Assembly: GCF_905475465.1 (NCBI RefSeq)
Contig: NC_062259.1
Location: 12,100,501 to 12,164,500, forward strand
DNA length: 64,000 nt
Direction of reading: 5' to 3'
DNA from: Pieris napi
Taxonomy: Eukaryota; Arthropoda; Insecta; Lepidoptera; Pieridae
Both the position numbers and the translations under genes were made by a program. This document shows, one piece after another, positions 24,761-36,955 of this stretch (its first letter is position 1; the number at the start of each line of letters is the position of its first letter). The notes beneath the pieces were generated by a model. That model made no database searches, was not told the origin of the DNA, and saw nothing but the letters and a program-made list of their open reading frames with translations.

Positions 24761-27700
24761 TTAAACGCTATACAAATAACTCTCTAGTTTTGTCTTTGGT
24801 GAAGGTTGCGTGAACGGTGAAAACCAAAGAATAGAAAAACGACCAAATACCGATTGTATACTCTTCCACCGAGATTTGCGTATCCAACGGGCTTGCTCCT
24901 TCTTTAATTGTTCGATACCCTATAATTACATACATCATATTTATAGCATATAAAAAAAAACAAGTATCGCTACAATACAATTCGGGATTTTTTTTAAATA
25001 GCCAAGTAGGTGATCAGCCTTCTTTGCCTGACCATCGATTCTTTCACTTCACCGAACGAGCGAGTGTTAAAAAGAAAAGAAACATACACGAAAAGGGGAC
25101 ACTCAACACACCAGCCCCCTACTTTAGGGGGGATTATTTAAGAATATTTCTATTTTTTTATCGAAACCTTCAAAAATAGTATAATTTTATTATTATTTGT
25201 CAGGCGATTATATATATCAAAGAACTCGGTCGTACGGTAAAGGAATACATCGTGAGGAAACCGGAACGTCTTAGGCTGAATTTAGTCTCACGCTCACCGT
25301 CGGCGCTCATAGATCAGCGCGTAGTTCGCCAGCGCTGACGCTCAGCGTGGTTCGTTTTAGTATCGTACTGACCGCCTTACTCGACCTGTATCCACTTCGC
25401 GATTTGCCCTGACTGTACACGCTGACGACGTCCGTTTGACACTACAACGCTCACTGAAAGCAGAGGCGCTCTAGCGATCGTCAGCGCTGACAGCTACGCG
25501 AGGCCGACGCGCGACGCGTTCGGCCTCGCAGCCATCGGCGCTGACCACCGTGCGTGCTGATAGCTACGCGTCATTCAAACACGCTTCCTAGAAGTTCATA
25601 TATCTCGACCATCAGCGCCGACGGTGCGCGTGCGGTCGGCGTGACACTAAATTCAGCCTTAGACTTAAAAATCGATGGCCAGGCACAGAAGGCTGATCTA
25701 CTTGTGAACTATGAATCGAACTATGAAACTATCTATCACTATGAAATCAGTATTCGTCATCCAATCTAAGAAATCGTCAATCTATTCGGCTTAGTCTCAA
25801 GAACGCACCAATTCCGGCTGACAACGCACGAGCCTTCTAGTAATGTCCATGGGCGGTATCTTATCACTGTTATACAAAAAAACTTACCGTTTCATCATTC
25901 CAAATAGCATGCAATTGTGTTCCCAGCATGACAGCGGTGAATATTGCAAATAACAGTGCCTCGGCGATGAGAAATAACAGCAATACAACTGTGGCCGGCG
26001 GGGAATATGTGCTACAGTCACGCCATTCGTGATGGATACACGTCACAAATTGATAAACTGATAGCGTCAAAGAGTGAATTGAGATGGCTGCGATGTAAAA
26101 CTGTAAGTTATGACGAAATGTATCGGTTATTTAAATCTGTCAATATCTTGACACAGTATGTGATAAAAGTTGTATAAATTAATTTCTATTATCTGTTAAT
26201 GAAGATCTTATGACAGTCTGTGGTAAAAATTGTGTAAAGGAATTTCTACTATTAATGAAGACCTGTCAATATCTGGACACAGTATATGATAAAAATTGTG
26301 TAAAGGAATTTCCACTGTTAATGAAGACCTGCCCATATCCTGACACAGAAAGTGATAAATATTATGTAAATAAATTTATATTATCTGTTAATGAAGATCT
26401 TATGACAGTCAGTGGTAAAAATTGTGTAAAGGAATTTCTACTGTTAATGAAGACCTGCCAATATCTGGTCACAGTATATGATAAAAATTGTGTAAATTAA
26501 TTTATATTATCTGTTAATCAAGTTCTTATGACAGTCTGAGATAAAAATTGTGTAAAGGAATTTCTACTATTAATGAAGACCTGTCAATATCTGGACACAG
26601 TATATGATAAAAATTGTGTAAAGGAATTTCCACTGTTAATGAAGACCTGCCCATATCCTGACACAGAAAGTGATAAATATTATGTAAATAAATTTATATT
26701 ATCTGTTAATGAAGATCTTATGACAGTCAGTGGTAAAAATTGTGTAAAGGAATTTCTACTGTTAATGAAGACCTGCCAATATCTGGTCACAGTATATGAT
26801 AAAAATTGTGTAAATTAATTTATATTATCTGTTAATCAAGTTCTTATGACAGTCTGAGATAAAAATTGTGTAAAGGAATTTCCACTGTTAATGAAGACCT
26901 GCCTATATCCTGAACACAGAATGTGATAAATATTATGTAAATAAATTTATATTATCTGTTAATTAAGATCTTATGATAGTCTGTGGTAAAATTTGTGTAA
27001 AGGAATTAGATTATTATCTGTTATTGAAGATGTTTTGACAGTATGTGGTTAAATTGTGCTGCAGATCGAAATTATCATTTATTAAAAAATATTGTATTTC
27101 AAGCCAGTTTATACTATTTCGGTTATTATATAGTTTATTACTGCTAGTAACAAAAGGCGGTTTTTAAGGCGGTTCATAATTCACAGGAAAAAAGGCAGGA
27201 AAAGAGGCCGTTTCTCCAAGTACTTTAAGTAAGATGGCTGTTGGCCTTGACAGTTGTTTTTGTTAGTTTGTTGTTGTTTTGTTGATGTAATTGAATTGTT
27301 GTTGTTAAGATATTAAATAAGTTTTATTCCTGAAAAGGTACTAATATATACTCACAGTAAATAGCACAAAATACTTTTGATTGTTCTCTCCAACACAGTT
27401 ATTCACCCATGGGCAATGGTGGTCCATCTTCCTGATGCACCTCTGGCACACGGAGCAATGGTGAGCCCTCTCCGGCTTGATGCTGCAGCACTTGGTGCAT
27501 TTAAATATAACCTGACCCTCACGGAAGCTCATTTGTTTTATCATCTCCTTCGTCGCGTTGCCTTTTGGTACAGCGCCCTGAAATTATTAACATTTATATT
27601 ATGTTGATGTATTTAACATTTAAAATCTATTTTTTTTAATTCGCGGCACGTCTGAGAAGTCGCATTGTTTTTATTTATTTCGTACTCTTACATATAACTT

Positions 27701-30445
27701 AACAAAAATCAATTATACTAAAGATACAGCCAAAGATGAAATACATAATATATACAAAAAGGTTCAAACTAAGTACTACCTAATTCGGCAGTGTTGTATG
27801 AAGGAAATACACACCCTGTATGTGGAGTGTGCTACGGGATAATAATTCTCAAATCACTTGAAATTAAACGCTATAAACTTTTTAGTCAGTTGATTTTCAA
27901 TAAGATATATTAATTGCGAACTAACACTATATTAAAACCTTTATAAATTAAAACTACAAGATGTAAAAATCTCTAGTGAAACAACTACAAATTTAGAGCA
28001 AGAGGAAATAACTAAGTAAACAACGTCAGCAAATGGTTTATCAGACAGTATTATTAAATTATTTATTAGTAGTTTTTTTTCTTGTTTATAGAACAGGTGA
28101 CGACGGGGATCCCCTTATTTTAAGTGATACATGGACACTCACACTCGCAAATCCGTTGCCGACTTTATAGGGTACGCTATTTTGAAGGACCCTAAGTTGA
28201 AATGGTTTGGAAACACTTCAATGTATAGCTAGTTCCACAAAGAAGAATAATAAATCTCATTTCTTTTTCGCATGACAGATATTTCTAGTAATTATGTTTT
28301 TGATCTGTATATAAAAAACATATATATAAACACAAGGAAAATAAAATAAATCAGTGGCGCTACAAACTTTTTATTTCTGTAGTCTGTTAGCCTGACACAT
28401 GCCGTCGAGTTTTTGGGTCTATGGAAGCCGGTTTTCTCACGATCTCATCGTTCGAGCGAATGTTAAATGTTTAGCTTAATAAGCATAGATTAAAAGTAAG
28501 AACGCATTTACATTAATGGTAAATTTTGTAACTGCCTCTTTTCCGCTAATATAAACCTTATTTTAACCCGAAGAAACAAGTCATGATGGCAGAGGTGAGG
28601 TTTCACAACATCTTATCTGAATGCTGCTAATATTATTTTGGTACAATAGAGATCAAGATTTGCACTATACAATGTAAAATTGCATTGAATTTATGTAAAA
28701 TGAAAATATTGCTGCGACAAACGCATAGAGAAGACGTATATCTTAGACGAAATCTTCAAGGATCAATTTAATTTATTCAAATAACGAGAATTTGATTGCA
28801 CTAAAACATACAGACTACGGTACACTTAAAAACGCTAACACAAAACAAAACACTATCACTCATTACCATTATCACTATTACTCATTATCACTATTACTCA
28901 TTATCACTATTACTCATTATCACTATTATTCATTAACCACACTTAGCACTTTCAGTTGATTACTTAATTTTCGCACTTATATCTCTTGAAGTTCATCTTT
29001 GACTTTTGACTGAACTAACTGTTCGCGTTTAGGCCTGCTTTTATTACCTTGATCGATTCTTACAATCACCTATTGCCTAAGACGAGTGGACGAAATTGTG
29101 CGGACACAAATAACATCTTCAGAAATATCTCCGTGGAATAATCGTGAATATTTGAGAACTTTCTGGGCAAGAGTGGTACTGAATAGATTGTGTTCTATCC
29201 TTTTCGAACTATTCTAGAATGTTCATGCTCTATTTGCCACTTGTTCATCACTCCCTCCTTAATGTACGGCATTCAAGTTCAGTCTGACTTCCAGAGGGTT
29301 CTCATCTCCCCTTTCTCGCGTATTCTTCCATGTTTATCCCACCCAGAAAGGTCACTCTACAGTAGGTCATCAAAAGGTTAAAAGCAGTCCTTAAAACTGT
29401 ACCAGGTAACTCCACTTGCTCCAAAATAGCCAGAATAAATATTTCCAACTCCAGAGTGTAACTTTATGTATCCAATTTTCTCATCATAAATCACATTTGA
29501 ACTTGCTGAAAACTTCTCTAAGTTGTTGAAAGAAACATTTAATTAAAACCCGCCTGTGTAACTATATTATATTCATGATTTACCTAAATACGAACAAAGG
29601 AATCAACTGCTAAAATATATGCATACAAAATTACTGAATTGGAATATATTTCATAGGTGATTTCTATATATCCTAGACGACATACTTACAGGATCTGTGA
29701 ACATGGTCCTAAGATGTGAGGCAAAAGCGAGGAAAGTTAGAGTTTGGAAGACAATTATGTTGGCGTAGCTGTAGAAGGGGTATGTTGATACTCCAGGTAA
29801 CAGCATAACCATCATCACCACAAACTCCGCATATAGGATGAGAAGCCATGTCAGCACAGCACATATAATGCCACAGATATCCTGAAAATTATGTTTATAA
29901 AATAATAATTAAGTTTTATTGGTAATGGCTTTAGCGTTCTACTTGAGGTACTGTATTGAAATCCTGCCCACGCACCAATGAATTTTGTATGACGGTAAAC
30001 ATTATGAGGTCAACAGCATGTCACGGACATGTATCAGGCAAAGGGTGATCATATGTTAAAGTGCCATAAAGAGTGAAGTTCGACTAAACTATTAACAGAT
30101 AAAGTGGTTCTTCTGTGCGAATTTGAGTAAATTTCTGTGGTCTTGGAAAAACTGTTTTACTTATATTTATTCTTAATGCCTACAAAACCACAACATTACT
30201 TAAATAACGTCAATACAATTATTGACCTGGTTTTAAAACTATAATCAATTTGTCTAATTGGTATGTTTTCTTTAAGGCAATAACAGTTAATGCAAAGTAC
30301 TTACCCTTATACACCATGCTTTACCACCACAACATCTATTATGCATATCCCGATCAGGTCTTGTTAAAACAAGACAGTCAGGTTCTACCTGATACTGGCT
30401 TTCCATGTCATCTTCATCTGTACTATCATAAAACTCTCGTATCAT
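24761..30445 (-). CDS. ZDHHC3: DHHC S-palmitoyltransferase, ZDHHC3/7 clade, 5 exons, 308 aa
   Basis: The enzyme transfers palmitate from acyl-CoA to cysteines of client proteins. ZDHHC3/7 relatives act in the Golgi; the fly member is Dnz1. Exons are 30445-30305, 29881-29690, 27577-27356, 26100-25888 and 24919-24761, and all introns are phase 0 with good GT-AG sites. An in-frame TAA just precedes the ATG. Order: an acidic, Cys-containing N-tail (1-47), TM1 and TM2 (about 49-105), and the DPG motif at 110-112 across an exon junction. The zinc-binding Cys-rich domain follows (138-174, KCxKC...HHCSVCxxC), with catalytic DHHC at 163-166. TM3 and TM4 lie at about 186-245. The C-tail (GIEQLKKEQARWIRKSRWKS...) matches the clade. 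Length equals that of human ZDHHC7, and no key residue is missing. Intron 3 carries a tandem array, and intron 4 a SINE with a nested element. Confidence 0.96.
24990..25092 (-). repeat. SINE family 2, partial
   Basis: AAGTAGGTGATCAGCCTTCT...GCCTGACC, then CACTTCACCGAACGAGCG and AGTGTTAAA. This is the body of family 2 on the minus strand, lacking head and tail. It lies in intron 4 of the palmitoyltransferase gene. Confidence 0.6.
25225..25710 (+). repeat. SINE family 2 copy split by a nested element
   Basis: The left part is GTAAAGGAATACATCGTGAGG and AAACCGGAACGTCTTA, to 25273. The right part resumes at 25659 with TTAGACTTAAAAATCGATGG and CACAGAAGGCTGATCTACTTG. Removing 25274-25658 and one TTA restores the family order GTCTTAGAC. 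This proves an insertion into a pre-existing SINE. Confidence 0.8.
25274..25658. mobile_element. 385-bp Harbinger-type MITE with TTA target duplication
   Basis: Terminal inverted repeats are GGCTGAATTTAGTCTCACGC on the left and GTGACACTAAATTCAGCC on the right; matching subterminal blocks (CCGTCGGCGCT / AGCGCCGACGG) extend them. The 3-bp flanks at 25271-25273 and 25659-25661 are both TTA. TWA duplications of 3 bp are characteristic of PIF/Harbinger elements. The interior is CG-rich, with many GCGCTGAC/GTCAGCGC blocks and no transposase, so it is non-autonomous. Confidence 0.85.
25815..25875 (+). repeat. Repeat C fragment
   Basis: CCGGCTGACAACGCACGAGCC, TTCTAGTAATGTCCATGGGCG and GTATCTTATCACTGTTATACA are recognisable, diverged blocks of the family clearest at 13320. 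Confidence 0.5.
26140..27056. repeat. Tandem array with 318-bp higher-order period
   Basis: About 14 monomers of 60-66 bp, each built on ATGATAAAAATTGTGTAAAG, GAATTTC, TTAATGAAGACCTG and ATATC-TG-CACAG. A five-monomer block repeats at an exact 318-bp offset: ATGACAGTCTG starts at 26210, 26528 and 26846. It fills most of intron 3 of the palmitoyltransferase gene. The period is divisible by three, so long plus-strand frames (26210-26500, 26573-26818) run through it. They are antisense to the gene and are not called as genes. Confidence 0.95.
28085..28170 (-). repeat. Repeat C copy, diverged
   Basis: On the minus strand: CGGCAACGGATTTGCGAG, TGTGAGTGTCCATG, then CCCCGTCGTCACCTGTTCTAT. It lies in intron 2 of the palmitoyltransferase gene. 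Confidence 0.55.
28335..28470 (-). repeat. SINE family 2, 3' part
   Basis: AAAATAAATCAGTGGCGCTAC (tail), then CCTGACACATGCCGTCGAG, TTTTTGGGTCTATGG and CGAGCGAATGTTAAATG. Head missing. Confidence 0.7.
28851..28936. repeat. 16-bp minisatellite
   Basis: About five copies of CATTATCACTATTACT with slight variation at both ends. It lies in intron 2 of the palmitoyltransferase gene. Confidence 0.9.
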
Positions 30446-30864
30446 TTAGATAATTTATTACACCTGTAAATAATATTGTTATCTGTCATTACTTGGTATT
30501 ATAAACCTTTTTTTTTTTAATTTATAATTAAAAGTAAACATCTTTTATTTAAATGTTGCATCACTTTACATGAGATTTAAAAGTATAATTAAATTCAGAC
30601 AATTTTTCTTTAAATATCTTGTATGTATACCTTGTACCAGCTATACAGATTAGATTTTTTTAATCTAATCATGTGTTAATAACATAGTATGAAGAAAAAT
30701 TAAATTAAGATTAAAGATATGATTAACTATATTATGTATAATATGCTGTTTAAGTTAAAGTTAAAGCCAATAGTTATTATAAGAGAACATCATTAAATCT
30801 CTATTTATATTTTTTCTGACTATGCGCTGTAGCACTAGTATATAAAAGCCATGCATTATTAAAC

Positions 30865-31285
30865 TTAGGTTTGCTCGCATGTATCATTAATAACTATACA
30901 GGTTATACATTTTGCTTCTAGCAATAATGGTACCCATAAGACCTTATACCAACAGTCCAAATGTATTGGCACCATGTATGTGTAACAGCACCATTTTCAG
31001 TAAAACAGGATGTTAATAGAAAGTTTTTTGATATTTATGAGAGTGCATAGAATGGAATAAAGTATATTTAAGCAGATTTTTAAATATAAGTTTGCTTGCA
31101 AAAGGACTCATTAATAATTATACAGGTTTATACACATATCATTACATTAGACATACATTTTGCTTCTAGCAATAATAGTGCCAACAAGACCTTATACAAA
31201 CAATGCAAATGTTTGAGCATATGTAACAGCACCATTTTCACAGAAACAGCATGTTAATAGAAAGTTATTTTATATTTTGCCAGAT
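30865..31285. repeat. Imperfect tandem duplication, ~220-bp unit
   Basis: Two units share, in order, AGGTTTGCTCGCA or AAGTTTGCTTGCA, ACATTTTGCTTCTAGCAATAA, AAGACCTTATAC, TGTAACAGCACCATTTTCA and TGTTAATAGAAAGTT. The units begin near 30865 and 31088. They lie upstream (5') of the palmitoyltransferase start codon. Confidence 0.85.
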
Positions 31286-31289
31286 AATG

Positions 31290-34200
31290 CATACATTCTA
31301 ATACAATAAACTCATGCAAAGTGCATAAATAACCAGATAACACATCAAAATGTATTTTTTATGGAAAAGTAAAAATAATCGTATCTATACGCGCCACAGC
31401 TTTTCGATTTTCTCTATGAAATTTTAAGCAGTTTGTTGTTATTTTAGTGATAATCTATAAACAAACGCAAAACGCACAGCAATATTGAAAATGCAAATAA
31501 AAAGGAAGATCGGCACTGAATAAAACTAATCTATGCGTACCTCAAATAAGAATGAATCTAAACTCTTTCAAGGGTCAGGGCTTCTTCACAAAATTTTTGG
31601 TAACATTCATATTTTAATATTCTCTTTAATTTATAGCTTTAATCAGGTGTAAGACTAAATTTTCTTCTTATACAACTATGTACACTCAAAAAGTCAAAAT
31701 CAATAGCACAAGCAAAGGCACACTCAAGCAATGCTTGTGTCATATATTCTTAGAAGGTGTTTAGGGTGACCCTGTACAAATTGAAAACTTACTAAATATC
31801 TGAAAATGGAAAATGGGCTGGCTATACACCAATAAAATTGGCATCGATGAGACTTATCACAGACATTTTATAATCATATAACATCGCCATTTGGTTTAAA
31901 GTTTGAACAAGACTTAAAATTGTATCGATTCAACTGCTTTCATATACACCGTTACTAAAAAGTTTTGATAATGCATATACAGTAAACAATATCAGTTTTA
32001 GGAAGTTTACCTTTTTTCTAGGACGAAAAAACAACAACTAGATTCAAAAAATTGGACAGATGGCTGGAGGGTTACGTAGGAATTTGATTAGACGGTGCAG
32101 ATTAAGTATTATCGTCAGAGGCAGGAATTTTGAGCATTTATTCTAAGAATTTTTGTTTCCTACAAACAACCATTGAGAAATAATTGTTTTAATACAATTT
32201 TTTCACAACCGTTGTTTTTAATTCTTCCTAGAAAGATATTAGAGCCATTCATGGCTACGTGTATTACCTTTTCAGAATCCCTATAAAATGCGCCAAAACT
32301 TGTAATACAGGGTCCCTTTCCGGTAGAGTATTTTTTTTTCACAGTAGGGTCCGATGTAAACAAAAAGTTCTGATTTGAAAAAAAATTATATCGTAAAACT
32401 TAATATTATCTTCAATACACTCAATAAACAACTATAAATAGTATGTCTAACGCAAGAACTCATCAGAACCAATCTAGTGGATATTATGAAACAGATACAG
32501 GATGTAGATTTTTTCGAATTTTAATAAGAATTATTAAACAAAAAAGTCAATTTTCTTATAAAAACGCAAAATAAATTATAACTCTGCAGGGGTTGAGCTT
32601 AGAGACCTCCCGTAGAACAATTTGTTGCAGCTGATGACCTCATCTATCCCCTATTTGCGTTTGATCCACGACTTTTTGACCATCCTGTATATAAATGAAT
32701 GACACTAACGATTTCTTTGACACTCGTGACTATAATGTCTTATGACTTGAGTATCAACATCAAAGTCAATTTGATGAATCGAAGTGGTATTTACAAATAA
32801 TCTATACTATGTAGTATGGTATTTTATGGAAATATTATAACGAGTGATTTTTTTTTATTTAAGCATAATAAATATGTTTCATCTTACTTAAATCATTAGT
32901 ATGCTTTAGAAAATAAAGGCTACCAAATACCGAAGTTCAATAATCCTCGTTTATCAGCAAGCGTATTTAATATTTAAGTTAGGATAAAATATGTGGCTTT
33001 ACTTTCTGTTAAAGCGCCATCGAGGGATTGCTTCGTGTTCACGTTTTTTACCACAGGAAGAAATTGAAAGCATTATATCTATTCAACAACAATATTAAAT
33101 AACTGACACTCAGGAAAGGATATAAAATATTAAAATCTTATAAATTAAAAAAAATGTTTTTATTTTGCAGCTTTAGGAAATTCTTATACATAGATACTAA
33201 CATTACATACTTTGTTTTCGTTATTAAAAAGAAATTTTGGAAAGAGCGTTCAAGGTGACAAAACAATCAATTACATATAAAAACTACGATTGCAAGATTT
33301 CATTAAAATATAATTATATTTTTTGTTTTAAGCTTTTTAAATCTATATTATTAAAAAATTAATTATTGTATGTAACAACGATGGCATCACTAACGTATTC
33401 GATAAGTTTCCCTAGGTTAAACTCGCCAGCGCCTCTAGCGGACATCGTTCAATGTAACAAAACACAACATAATATCTTCTGGATTTGCTGAAGTTTTCTC
33501 TGGCAGTTTCTTATCTGCAAAATAATGCATGAGTGAATGGAAGAATATGAAAAGAAAAATAAACAGATACCCCTAAAGGCTAAAACAGTGTTCTAGTTTG
33601 TGAATTTTCACCGTGCATCGCTTCGCAAAACATACACACAAAAGAATCTGTGATGCAATCCTTAATATCCCCAGTTGGTATGTATTATTGATTTTTAAAT
33701 AAGCGATTTCCTTGTTGCGCATACTCGTTCTTTAAATCAATATATGCAGAACAAAGAACTGGAACTATATGTAACTTAACAAAATGTACTTCAGGTTTAA
33801 TATTACCATGGAATGTATTTATTATAAATAACATTCAACAAGTCTTAGTATTGATATCAGCAATTATTTGAGTGTTAAGAAATAACTATATTTCCTTTAT
33901 GAAAGTCCGAGGACCCCTAATGGGGCATGTAGTAGTATCTGCATCTGATTTACTAAACTTTTTTAAAGTACGGAGAAAATCACATTAAACACTAAACATG
34001 AATTGTTTTGCCTGGAACAAAACGACATACCTCTGGGTTATACACAGGAGTCCAGATGACAACCTAAATATAAAATATCTAGATATATTTAATTTAGGAA
34101 CTCACAATTGTTCAACAAACAACTGTTGAACAGAACATATTAGTTAAATTTGCTGCTGCAGCAAAAAATGCTACTGCAATTTAAATATTCATTTCACACA

Positions 34201-34970
34201 GTGAAATCTACAACTACATCCGACATTGTTTGTTTTGGGTAGGGTTGGATACACACATCTAGCTAAGCTAGTAACTTGGTACATATTTGAAATCCTTAGG
34301 GGTAGGATACAGAATGGAGAAGTGTTAGAGAGGATGGGGCTGTAAGTACTGATTAATCTCAGTAAACATGGAAAATGCGAGCATGAGCTCATTGCACATT
34401 GACATGTGTATTGCACACCAAACCAAATTCAAGTTCCTTTGTCCATTGGCTTGGGTTAAAGTAAGAGTTAATATCACAAATGGTAGTTAGGTTTAAATAA
34501 ATCTCTGGAAAAAAAAACTAATAATTACTTATCCTTTTTTTTTTATTTATACAAATATTTAAAAATTGGACTATGCAGCTCTTATCTGAATAATATTTGG
34601 CAAAATACTGCCTAATATGTTTTTCTGTAAAAAATTATGAGAATTATTGCAAGAAGAAGAATAATCCGCAAAGAAGTGTCTATTATATATATATATATAG
34701 TATGATGAAAGCGAAATGTTTTGATTTATTGTTTATAATCAAGCATATCTTTAGAAAACTGGAGTCAATTCTCCACAGAGATCCTTGCACTGTTGTATAA
34801 AGAACCACACACTGAAAAATAAGTCCTATATTGCTGTGAAAAGTTGGTGCAATAGTTAAAAAAGTTAAAATTATTATTTTGTTCTTATAAATATTAGGGT
34901 GTTATTTCTTCAATACTAGGTTAGATCTATAAAAGTGATAATGAGTATGACGCAATTATCTTGTATTGTT
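31290..34970. other. Intergenic, no supported gene
   Basis: AT-rich stretch between the palmitoyltransferase and the PGRP gene, which are divergently oriented. A 67-codon minus-strand frame at 32160-32363 has balanced composition but no known family and no supporting splice partner. An untranslated first exon of the palmitoyltransferase may lie here and cannot be seen from sequence. Confidence 0.45.
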
Positions 34971-34973
34971 TTT

Positions 34974-35348
34974 GAAGTTATACTTCTACGCGCCTAAGCG
35001 TTATGAAAAATTGATGAGAGTGAAATTTTACGATGCGCGCGCACCGTGACACAAAATTAACAGAATGAAGTTGCCCACGGAAGATGCTACGGAATTGGAC
35101 ATAATTTAAAAACATCATTCGAATAATAATAGAATTTATGTTTCACTTAATGTAAGAGAATAATAATAAATATTTATTTATTAAATTTTTCAAATGTAAA
35201 CTGAACTTTATTGACTATAATGACCTTTTCCAGTCTTTGATTATTTAATTGTACTTAATTATTTGCATGCAATCAAAAACTATTTTTAATAATGCCAAAG
35301 AAGTATAACTTCTTACGCGCGTACATAAGTACACGCACCCTTTTTTTT
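34974..35348 (-). mobile_element. TIR element family T, copy 1
   Basis: Bounded by GAAGTTATACTTCT (34974) and AGAAGTATAACTTC (35299-35312), which are inverse of each other. The right end extends through TACGCGCGTACATAAGTACAC and GCACCC. The interior matches the copy at 55639-55985 in inverted orientation over nearly its whole length, including TGAAGTTGCCCACGGAAGAT. No transposase frame, so it is non-autonomous. Confidence 0.85.
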
Positions 35349-35802
35349 AGTAAGTCACCTTTCAGCTTTGCATAACATGGGCAACGACGTCTCTCTTTTT
35401 GGGCGTAGGCTCGTTTGAAAATTAAACATGAGTCATACTGCGCGCTAAGTTATGCTTCTGAATATTTTTATCTATTCTTTGCTTACACTGCTTGTCTTCC
35501 ATAAAATCATACATTATGAAGCTATAAATTAAATGCATTCGGCCACTAAGACTGGCCACTATATTTGTTTTAAAATAAGTGTTGTTTGATGATTTGCTAT
35601 TTTAAAAGATTACCGAGAGTTTTTTACGCCGGTTTTTCTCTCGGCCTACACCCTCTGTCTTTTTTGCCGATGAGTATGGATGCCTACAGATTCAAATTTA
35701 TTGACGTGGAATAAGTGATACCTGTATCTTATGTTCCATAATAAACATATTTTATTTTAGAGCTGGTAGGACAAAAACAAAAAATAGGTATATGTTTAAA
35801 AA

Positions 35803-36385
35803 TTACTAGTAGACTCGGCCAAGCGTTGCTGTGGCTAAGATTTTTGTTATATTACAAACTATTCTAGAGAAAAGGCAGGAGAACACCAATCCACCATGCT
35901 TTTTGGTGGTTATGCCATTAAATTGTAGCTTATGTGAAACGTTGGTAATTATTTTGATAAGGATCAATACCTAGGTACGAATAAAGAGCCTTTTCTAGCG
36001 GTGGTATTTTAATAAAAAATAATTAATAAAAAGGACGCTTATTGTGACGTAACTATAAAAGATAGAGACATGCTGTCGTGACATTTTTTAAAGATAGTGA
36101 TGTGTCCTGAAAAATTGTAATTCATCATTTTGTTCTATGATTAATAGTTTTCGCAGCGCACACGATTGAAGGAAGTTTTTTGTTTATTTTTTTACACCTT
36201 GGGTTATAATATTCAAGTTTTAGTAAGCATCCCTATTTTTTTTGAAAATGAAACAATGCATATGTCACTCGGGAATGGTGTAGCTTGCCAACGGTGAAAG
36301 AATTTTTGAAATCGGTCCAGTAGTTTCGGAGCCTATTCATTTCAAACAAACAAAAAATCAAACCTTTCCTCTTTATAATATTTAA
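35803..36385 (+). repeat. Lepidoptera-type interspersed repeat (ACTAG...CTCTTTATAATATT)
   Basis: It begins ACTAGTAGACTCGGCCAAGCG and ends GAAATCGGTCCAGTAGTTTC, GGAGCCTATTCATTTC, then CCTTTCCTCTTTATAATATT. From general knowledge these end sequences are very common in moth and butterfly genomes. The exact family and limits were not verified here. Confidence 0.5.
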
Positions 36386-36661
36386 AAATTATGAAAACAA
36401 AAATAATTAATTGGTTATATATACTACTTACGATTCACTTGGACGTTCCTATAACATTATAGTACAAACATCTGCGTTGTACTACAAATTATAATAATAT
36501 GGATTAAACCGTATAATATTTCAATAGATAAGTGGGTAGGAGGCCGTGTGATAATGGCATTGAAACGACTAATCTCAGTTCGGTTTGTGGTTATTATAAA
36601 ATGGTTGAAATTGAAATGCATCGCATATTAGGTATGTTTTAATATATTTTATAACTTACCT

Positions 36662-36669
36662 ATAAATAC
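36662..36669 (+). promoter_or_regulatory. PGRP: Candidate TATA box of the PGRP gene
   Basis: CTATAAATACT lies about 290 bases upstream of the start codon. AGGAATTCGC at about 36709 resembles an NF-kB half-site, which would suit an immune gene, but the match is weak. The transcription start is not defined. Confidence 0.3.
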
Positions 36670-36955
36670 TCTATAGCTTGAGGTTATAAGAAGTGAACAC
36701 AAAGTGTTAGGAATTCGCTTGTTATTGTACGAAGCGGTATTGTATCGATTATGAGCTATTTTCTGTACCTAACTATCTGGAACCTCGTGACCTCGCATGG
36801 CAACTGCCGGCCGGGAGCTGCGTCCTTGACGCGCCCATCCCAACGCTGCGCCAGGTTGTTGCGCATACATCACAAAGGAAAATCACACCTACACTTTTGC
36901 CATCTACCGTTTGGTGCTCGTGATATTCCTGTGTCTTGCATTGAAAACCACAAAA

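Noticed and set aside
26210..26818. Repetitive Cys/Lys-rich plus-strand frames as a repeat-protein gene
   Set aside because: They arise because the tandem-array period is a multiple of three. They are interrupted by TAA in some monomers, lack splice or start context, and lie antisense in a conserved gene's intron.
27377..27607. 76-codon plus-strand frame
   Set aside because: Antisense shadow of the DHHC exon at 27577-27356.
34974..34986. loxP-like recombination site (GAAGTTATACTTC)
   Set aside because: Only part of the arm sequence resembles loxP, and the spacer and second arm do not. It is the terminal repeat of a three-copy TIR family.
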